A stretch of DNA of 64,000 nucleotides from Bacillus safensis FO-36b (GTDB taxonomy: Bacteria; Bacillota; Bacilli; Bacillales; Bacillaceae): contig NZ_ASJD01000005.1 of assembly GCF_000691165.1 (NCBI RefSeq), positions 1-64,000 on the forward strand, in the 5' to 3' direction. The stretch's first letter is position 1; every line of letters begins with the position of its first letter. The notes beneath the pieces are model-generated. The model did not search any database. It was not told the DNA's origin and saw only the letters and a program-made list of their open reading frames with translations. Below, piece after piece: positions 60,901-64,000 of the stretch. The position numbers and the translations under genes were made by a program.

Positions 60901-62265
60901 CACTCTTTTTAATAACTTACTACTTCCTCTACCTATATTTTTTAATGAATCGCCTAAACTACTTAACCCGCCGCTACCTTTCATCAGTCCAGCAAGTCCC
61001 GCAACGGAGGCTACTATGCCTGTAGTTTTCTTCAATCCACTAGGGATTTTTTCAAAAATCTTACCTGCATTTGTTTTCAGTTTTCCTAGTCTACCTGGAG
61101 GTCTTCTATTTCTTTCAGCTCTAGAAGTGGCGGTAGGATTTGTGGGCTGCCTTTGAGCACGGCCATTTCTATTTCTAGTTCTATTAGAACCACGCCTGCT
61201 TAAACCTCGAGCACAACAAGGGCAACAGCTATTACGAAACAAACCTTTTCCTTTTTGTTTATTTGGCTGCGTATTAGGAGTTGAATTTGTTGATGCTTCA
61301 GTCGTTTGATTTTGAGCTGAAGAGTTACTGTTGTTCTCGCTTGATTGATTTTTCGGACCAAGGATCAAATCTAAGCCTTTGTTAAACCATTTGTCTAAAT
61401 ACTCCTCAGGATTGATTTTAATCTTCTCACTAATTCGTCCGATCACTTCTTGTTTGTATGCGTCGATTTTCGTTTCAATCCAAGGGAGTGCATTATTATC
61501 CCAAAAGTTTCTAGGACTCAATTTTTCCTTCAATTTATCTGAAACGTCACCTGCATATTTTTCAATTTCTTTTAGGGCCTTATTTCCCAAATTACCCAAC
61601 CAGCTCTGTTTGTTTTCATTCGTTTTTGTAGCAGCAGTTGCATTAGGTTGCTTTTTTACTTTCTTTTCTTTCACAACAGACTCTGCCTGATCTCGTTTTT
61701 TCAGCTTACTTTTTGCATTGTCTTGAACAGACACTCTGATTTCGTGTTTGGACATCGTCAAGCTTTTGAGTGTCTTTTTGATTCGTTGAATTGCAGCCGT
61801 GGCTTGGTCAACCATGTTTAATCTCATATAGTACGTTCTGTTGATGAGCTGAAGGATTGATTTTTTGATCGATGACATTTTCGCTGACAATTGATCGTTT
61901 AGTTTAAACGTCAGCATAATGGAACTTGTCCCCATTTGTTTCAAACGATCTATGTTGGATTTAATGACATTCAGCCCCTTCGCTTGAAAGGATATGACCA
62001 GATGATTTGGAATCATATTTAACTGATTGTTCAATGCTTTTAGATCCCGATAGATTCCTTGATCCAGCCTCATAGAAAATACTGAAACTTTCCGCAGCGA
62101 TAAAGTGAGGTTTCTTAATTTCTTTTCATCCATTTCCAGACTTATTTTCACTGGTTTTCTAAATGGTTTGAGCTGCTTCTCAAACGTTTGAAATCGTTTT
62201 TGAATGCGTAATAACTTCTTCGACACCCGGTCTTCTAATTCAAATCGTGCTGTAAGTTTCGCCAA
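57946..62265 (-). CDS. xkdO: XkdO tape measure protein with WW-type 39-aa repeats and lytic transglycosylase domain
   Basis: TTG 62265 ([20 protein letters not shown]), 1439 residues. The N-terminal 400 residues differ from element 1. A Cys-rich spot [11 protein letters not shown] occurs near residue 350. A Gly-rich minor-tail segment ([20 protein letters not shown]) follows. Residues of about 550-850 are Trp-rich 39-residue repeats ([20 protein letters not shown]..). From [20 protein letters not shown] (near 895) it follows the element-1 protein, including the SLT-like domain [17 protein letters not shown]...GLMQT. The repeats set tail length. Confidence 0.9.
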   Translation of the reverse strand: MAKLTARFELEDRVSKKLLRIQKRFQTFEKQLKPFRKPVKISLEMDEKKLRNLTLSLRKVSVFSMRLDQGIYRDLKALNNQLNMIPNHLVISFQAKGLNVIKSNIDRLKQMGTSSIMLTFKLNDQLSAKMSSIKKSILQLINRTYYMRLNMVDQATAAIQRIKKTLKSLTMSKHEIRVSVQDNAKSKLKKRDQAESVVKEKKVKKQPNATAATKTNENKQSWLGNLGNKALKEIEKYAGDVSDKLKEKLSPRNFWDNNALPWIETKIDAYKQEVIGRISEKIKINPEEYLDKWFNKGLDLILGPKNQSSENNSNSSAQNQTTEASTNSTPNTQPNKQKGKGLFRNSCCPCCARGLSRRGSNRTRNRNGRAQRQPTNPTATSRAERNRRPPGRLGKLKTNAGKIFEKIPSGLKKTTGIVASVAGLAGLMKGSGGLSSLGDSLKNIGRGSSKLLKRVPVLGNLLSATDLIGTTKENVGEKVGGFSGGLAGGVSGAAIGQALIPIPFVGAAIGGVAGGMAGTFGGSKLGEIFDTSKLKENISNTLFNGEWWSEKWGSVKTSAETSLGNLSEKWEDIKTTASNTLFNSEWWAEQAGYVTGVLESTVFNGEWWSEKWDAIKDWTQEKWDSAVEIWDSIKRKLSETVFNGDWWGEKWDNVKEWTKEKWDGAVEIWDSIKGKLSETVFNGDWWGEKWDNVKEWTKEKWDGAVEIWDSIKGKLSETVFNGDWWGEKWDNVKEWTKEKWDSAVEIWDSIKRKLSETVFNGDWWGEKWDNVKKWTREKWDGAVDIWNSIKGKIRETVFNKDWWGEKWDNVKSWSKSKWEQSKTIWSTAKATISSTLFNKDWWSSKWSNVQSWGKNILGDSWDLLKSEGAKLVGRHIVKFEKGRENGKKDFKPGKKATGGYITQPTLSWVGEAGNEFVIPTQNNRGRGKMLLAQAASHLGMSVMPSGAAGKKQVSSSPAPTTASSSVGSMSGGGSVSMNANIQASSIGEQFNDDFEQGLNRKVISLDQWKQKNIQQPFGQLTSDSGKYGQQTVSAFANGQQMTPTGTDSFLQSRVKAPYQQVMTASPTWGSGTVSGFAAGQNATSIGTSQYVDQNIKQPFLQAKQESPGWGSGMIDAFNSGMRSKGSEVTQAAKEMAKKVEQAFREELDIHSPSRVMMSLGKFASIGVVKGLDSVDVKKFAENQAGSLIGAFSGMGASGLNIKQWLMAAIMATGTSMSWLPGLMTIAQHESRGNPRAINLWDSNAKKGTPSKGLMQTIGTTFNANKGKGMNDIWNPIHNAVAAINYIKGRYGTVFNTPGLRSMRRGGPYKGYANGGLITQEQVARVGEGNKREWIIPEERGIRGRYLLTQAAKALGMQVYDPSNASAPLPEAQMQQVTSAQSTGSTTSPGNKQITIQFNGDQHFHNGQDQQSLVEKIKQMLVDELEVELHTGTKGVVIDG
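59843..60480. repeat. 117-bp tandem repeats in the tape measure gene
   Basis: The minus-strand coding repeats of 117 bp (39 codons) occur about five times in succession. The inner units (about 59960-60370) are nearly identical at the DNA level, for example the plus-strand word CCCACCAATCTCCGTTAAAA recurs at 117-bp steps. The outer units are more diverged, which indicates expansion from the centre by unequal crossing-over or slippage. Confidence 0.92.
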
Positions 62266-62451
62266 TTATTTACCTCCTTTCTTTGCTTCTTTTTCTAGCA
62301 TGTCTAGCTTGTAGCTGATGAGTCCGAAAAGGAATGCTTTGAACGGTCTTGGGGATTCGTATAATTCCAGGAGTTCAGATGGGGAGTAGTGAAGCTCGTG
62401 CATTGCGTAATATAAAAACACCGCTTCTTTATCCCCATCTTTTATTAGTTT
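62266..62451 (-). CDS. Frameshift extension of XkdN, element 2 (G/GT-like long form)
   Basis: The -1 frame after xkdN encodes KLIKDGDKEAVFLYYAMHEL, HYSPSELLELYESPRPFKAF and a tail ending EKEAKKGGK, stopping (62266-62268) just before the tape measure TTG. It aligns with the element-1 extension throughout, with conservative changes. It has no start of its own and is reached through the slippery site 62448-62454. Confidence 0.85.
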   Translation of the reverse strand, partial: KLIKDGDKEAVFLYYAMHELHYSPSELLELYESPRPFKAFLFGLISYKLDMLEKEAKKGGK

Positions 62452-62885
62452 TTTGCTGCTTCTTCTAAATCTTCAATTTCATCTTCGAATCCGTTGATTT
62501 CGATCGCTTTGTTTAACCAGTTCGCATATTCACCGCCGACTGACAGGACCCGTTTTGCTACTTCAACTGGATCTTGTGTGCTGTAGGCTTCTCTTAATTC
62601 CTTTGAGCGGAAATCTGGGTAAATCGTCGATTCAATCGCAATACGTGCGTAGAAGCGCTGGCTGTCTAAGTCTTTCACACGTCCTCTGCCTTTGACATTT
62701 TTGAAGGTTGTGTTTTCTTTTTCCAATTCATCAATACGTTCAGTTGTAATGGCTTTAAAGACAAAAGGAATGACATTCCCTTTTTTATCAACAAAACGCT
62801 TAGAAATCGGTACTTTGACTTCTTCCGCTTCTACTGTTTGTCCTGGCATAAAAAATGAAAGATCAAATGTTTGTTTTTCACTCAT
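62445..62885 (-). CDS. xkdN: XkdN tail assembly chaperone
   Basis: A 146-residue protein, MSEKQTFDLSFFMPGQTVEA.., with FVFKAITTERIDELEKENTT and DPVEVAKRVLSVGGEYANWL, nearly identical to the element-1 copy. AAGGGAG lies about 8 nt before ATG 62885. The last codons are GCA GCA AAA AAC TAA, containing the slippery heptamer in the correct phase. Confidence 0.9.
   Translation of the reverse strand: MSEKQTFDLSFFMPGQTVEAEEVKVPISKRFVDKKGNVIPFVFKAITTERIDELEKENTTFKNVKGRGRVKDLDSQRFYARIAIESTIYPDFRSKELREAYSTQDPVEVAKRVLSVGGEYANWLNKAIEINGFEDEIEDLEEAAKN
62448..62454 (-). promoter_or_regulatory. Programmed -1 frameshift slippery site A AAA AAC, element 2
   Basis: The same heptamer and phase as at 17884-17890, with the upstream codon GCA also conserved. 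It leads into the -1 frame extension at 62266-62451. Confidence 0.88.
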
Positions 62886-62921
62886 GTTTAAAAACTCCCT
62901 TTGTTATGTTTTTTTGAATGC

Positions 62922-62956
62922 AAAAAAGCACATCCATTTTTTGAATGTGCTTTCCA
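62922..62956 (-). terminator. Hairpin-T terminator between toxin leader and xkdN, element 2
   Basis: Same stem AAAGCACAT/ATGTGCTTT as at 18365-18397, reading on the minus strand, with a T tail. Its conservation in both elements argues for a function, probably ending the toxin's antisense RNA. Confidence 0.65.
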
Positions 62957-63043
62957 ATCTTTTCATGTATAATTTAAATTGTACAATTGAACGGCTTGCT
63001 CAAGGGCGTCTGGCTCATCCCCGATAGGAAGGGGGTGATGCAT

Positions 63044-63127
63044 ATGTCAACATTTGAAGCGATTTCCCTTATGCTTTTATTCGGGATGTTTATCTTTACT
63101 TTGTTGACGTATATAGACAAAAAATAG
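63044..63127 (+). CDS. Holin-like type I toxin peptide (TxpA/Hol_Tox-like), element 2
   Basis: MSTFEAISLMLLFGMFIFTL then LTYIDKK, 27 residues, a paralogue of the 18489-18572 peptide and antisense to the late operon. The Shine-Dalgarno GGGGG is paired with TCATCCCC as in element 1, and a leader-to-3' pairing is kept with compensatory change. A single membrane helix with a charged end fits membrane-damaging type I toxins. The antisense RNA that would neutralise it is inferred. Confidence 0.82.
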   Translation: MSTFEAISLMLLFGMFIFTLLTYIDKK

Positions 63128-63213
63128 ACTCCCCTTGAGCTGTGGAAGGTTAAAGGGAAGTCTACCTAAAGAACCTATTCGAAAAGCCAGCCCCTTGAAG
63201 GGCCTAATTGTAC

Positions 63214-63258
63214 ATTGCCGGGATGTTAGAGCATCCTGGCTTCTTTTTATTTTATGCA
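63214..63258 (+). terminator. Terminator of the type I toxin mRNA, element 2
   Basis: GCCGGGATG TTAGAG CATCCTGGC followed by TTCTTTTTATTTT, the same stem as at 18666-18700. The remaining stretch to 63410 is AT-rich with no gene seen. Confidence 0.85.
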
Positions 63259-63410
63259 AATCGCTTTGCATGTAAACATATTTTAATGAATCGAATACAA
63301 GACGTCACCAGAAGAAATGAAGACGGCTTCAAGACGGTTGTATTACAACTGCATTATAGCATATTCAGTTATTATTTTGCTAATTAATTAGCTAATTTCC
63401 TCCACTTTTC

Positions 63411-63854
63411 TTAGAATGTATTCTTCAGCTTTTCAGGCAGATCAAAGTCCTCGAATGTGAAAGGAACTTCTTCTTCAAGCGCCTCTGAATCAACATCCAA
63501 TCCAGCGATTTTAGCAGAATCAAAGTTGACATCAAATAATGTCACACGCTCAGTGCCACGGCCTGATGATTTATCGTCAATGACAGCTTGAAGAGTGAAA
63601 TATGGATCTTCTCCTTTTTTCACATAATTGAGCATTAATTGAACGAAACGGGACGTAACTTTATAGAATGTTGCCGTTCCTGTTCCGTTTGCTCCAGTTG
63701 TTTTATGTCCAGTCATTCGGCGGCCCATGACGTTGACTTCTGATTTGTTTTTCTCCACGTTTGCTTCGAAGGTTTTAATAAATGCAAGCTCCTCACCTTC
63801 TAAGAAAAGACGACCTTCTTTACCTGAAATTGTATTTTGCGCTTTAAAAGCCAT
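63411..63854 (-). CDS. xkdM: XkdM tail tube protein
   Basis: A 147-residue tube protein identical to the element-1 copy except at 6 positions (LFLEGEE, KKGEDPYFTLQAVIDD, LKNTF). AGGTG precedes ATG 63854. It forms the inner tail tube. Confidence 0.93.
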   Translation of the reverse strand: MAFKAQNTISGKEGRLFLEGEELAFIKTFEANVEKNKSEVNVMGRRMTGHKTTGANGTGTATFYKVTSRFVQLMLNYVKKGEDPYFTLQAVIDDKSSGRGTERVTLFDVNFDSAKIAGLDVDSEALEEEVPFTFEDFDLPEKLKNTF

Positions 63855-63855
63855 C

Positions 63856-64000
63856 TTACTTCACCTCCACATTGAAATAGAATTTTTCTGCTGCATCTAC
63901 TGGTTGAACCGCTAAATCGATGATAAATCCATCACGATCTTCATTGAGACCGATCACGATATCTGTTTCTGAATTAAAGCCTGTAATGCCGCTGCCATCT
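63856..64000 (-). CDS. xkdK: XkdK contractile tail sheath protein, C-terminal fragment
   Basis: Only the last 47 codons are in the window: GSGITGFNSETDIVIGLNED, RDGFIIDLAVQPVDAAEKFY, FNVEVK and TAA. This is the same C-terminus as the element-1 sheath with a few substitutions. The gene continues beyond the right edge. Confidence 0.92.
   Translation of the reverse strand, partial: DGSGITGFNSETDIVIGLNEDRDGFIIDLAVQPVDAAEKFYFNVEVK

Larger units (their letters stand above)
48409..64000. mobile_element. Prophage element 2: PBSX-like tail and lysis module, continues beyond window
   Basis: Minus-strand genes from endolysin to tail sheath follow the PBSX order and are homologous, gene for gene, to 4.7-20.7 kb of element 1. 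The right part (head, packaging, regulation) lies outside the window. No integrase or att is visible, consistent with a resident defective PBSX-type element. Confidence 0.85.

Noticed and set aside
63077-63271. Minus-strand 64-aa ORF opposite the toxin
   Set aside because: It runs through the toxin terminator, is not conserved in frame at the element-1 locus and lacks a start signal. The region is better read as the toxin/antisense RNA locus.

Overview
The window reads as a low-GC Bacillus chromosome, most likely of the B. pumilus group. The reasons are PBSX/skin-type phage genes throughout, AGGAGG-type ribosome binding sites, TTG and GTG starts, a Rap phosphatase at the left edge, and a BhlA-type holin. 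The species call is inference. It contains two PBSX-like contractile-tailed prophages lying in tandem in the same orientation, separated by a tRNA-Ala(GGC) gene.

Element 1 (about 0.2-48.0 kb) looks like a complete temperate phage. Left to right: the 5' end of a Rap phosphatase gene (1-85, probably host); a cargo block (0.35-4.6 kb) with a secreted nuclease-like toxin and its probable immunity protein, a lipoprotein and a three-gene membrane operon; then the late operon, read right to left from the terminase at 30.3 kb through portal, capsid, connectors, sheath, tube, tape measure, baseplate, tail fibre and lysis genes down to 4.8 kb. From 30.3 to 44.9 kb lie early/middle genes, also leftward: regulators, a recombination pair (PD-(D/E)XK exonuclease plus a putative annealing protein), replisome organizer with internal 11-bp iterons, helicase loader, RusA, ArpU-type late regulator, and morons including a lone GerAB-type germination permease and a C5-methyltransferase/ParB/DUF4145 group. 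From 45.0 to 47.9 kb is the rightward lysogeny module: repressor, lipoprotein, ImmA/IrrE peptidase, tyrosine integrase.

Element 2 (48.4 kb to the window end) repeats the PBSX lysis-tail module gene for gene (endolysin, SPP1-type holin, BhlA, XkdX, fibre genes, baseplate J, XkdS/R/Q/P, tape measure, XkdN, XkdM, start of the sheath) and runs off the right end. No integrase is seen in the visible part. It shows decay or rearrangement in the fibre region: a BhlA remnant between two fibre genes and a fibre gene lacking a normal start codon.

Both elements share two cryptic layers not visible as ordinary ORFs. One is a canonical A AAA AAC -1 frameshift site at the end of xkdN, giving a lambda G/GT-like tail chaperone fusion. 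The other is a 27-residue holin-like type I toxin gene antisense to the late operon between xkdM and xkdN, with its Shine-Dalgarno sequence locked in a perfect 8-bp hairpin and a conserved 5'-3' long-range pairing.
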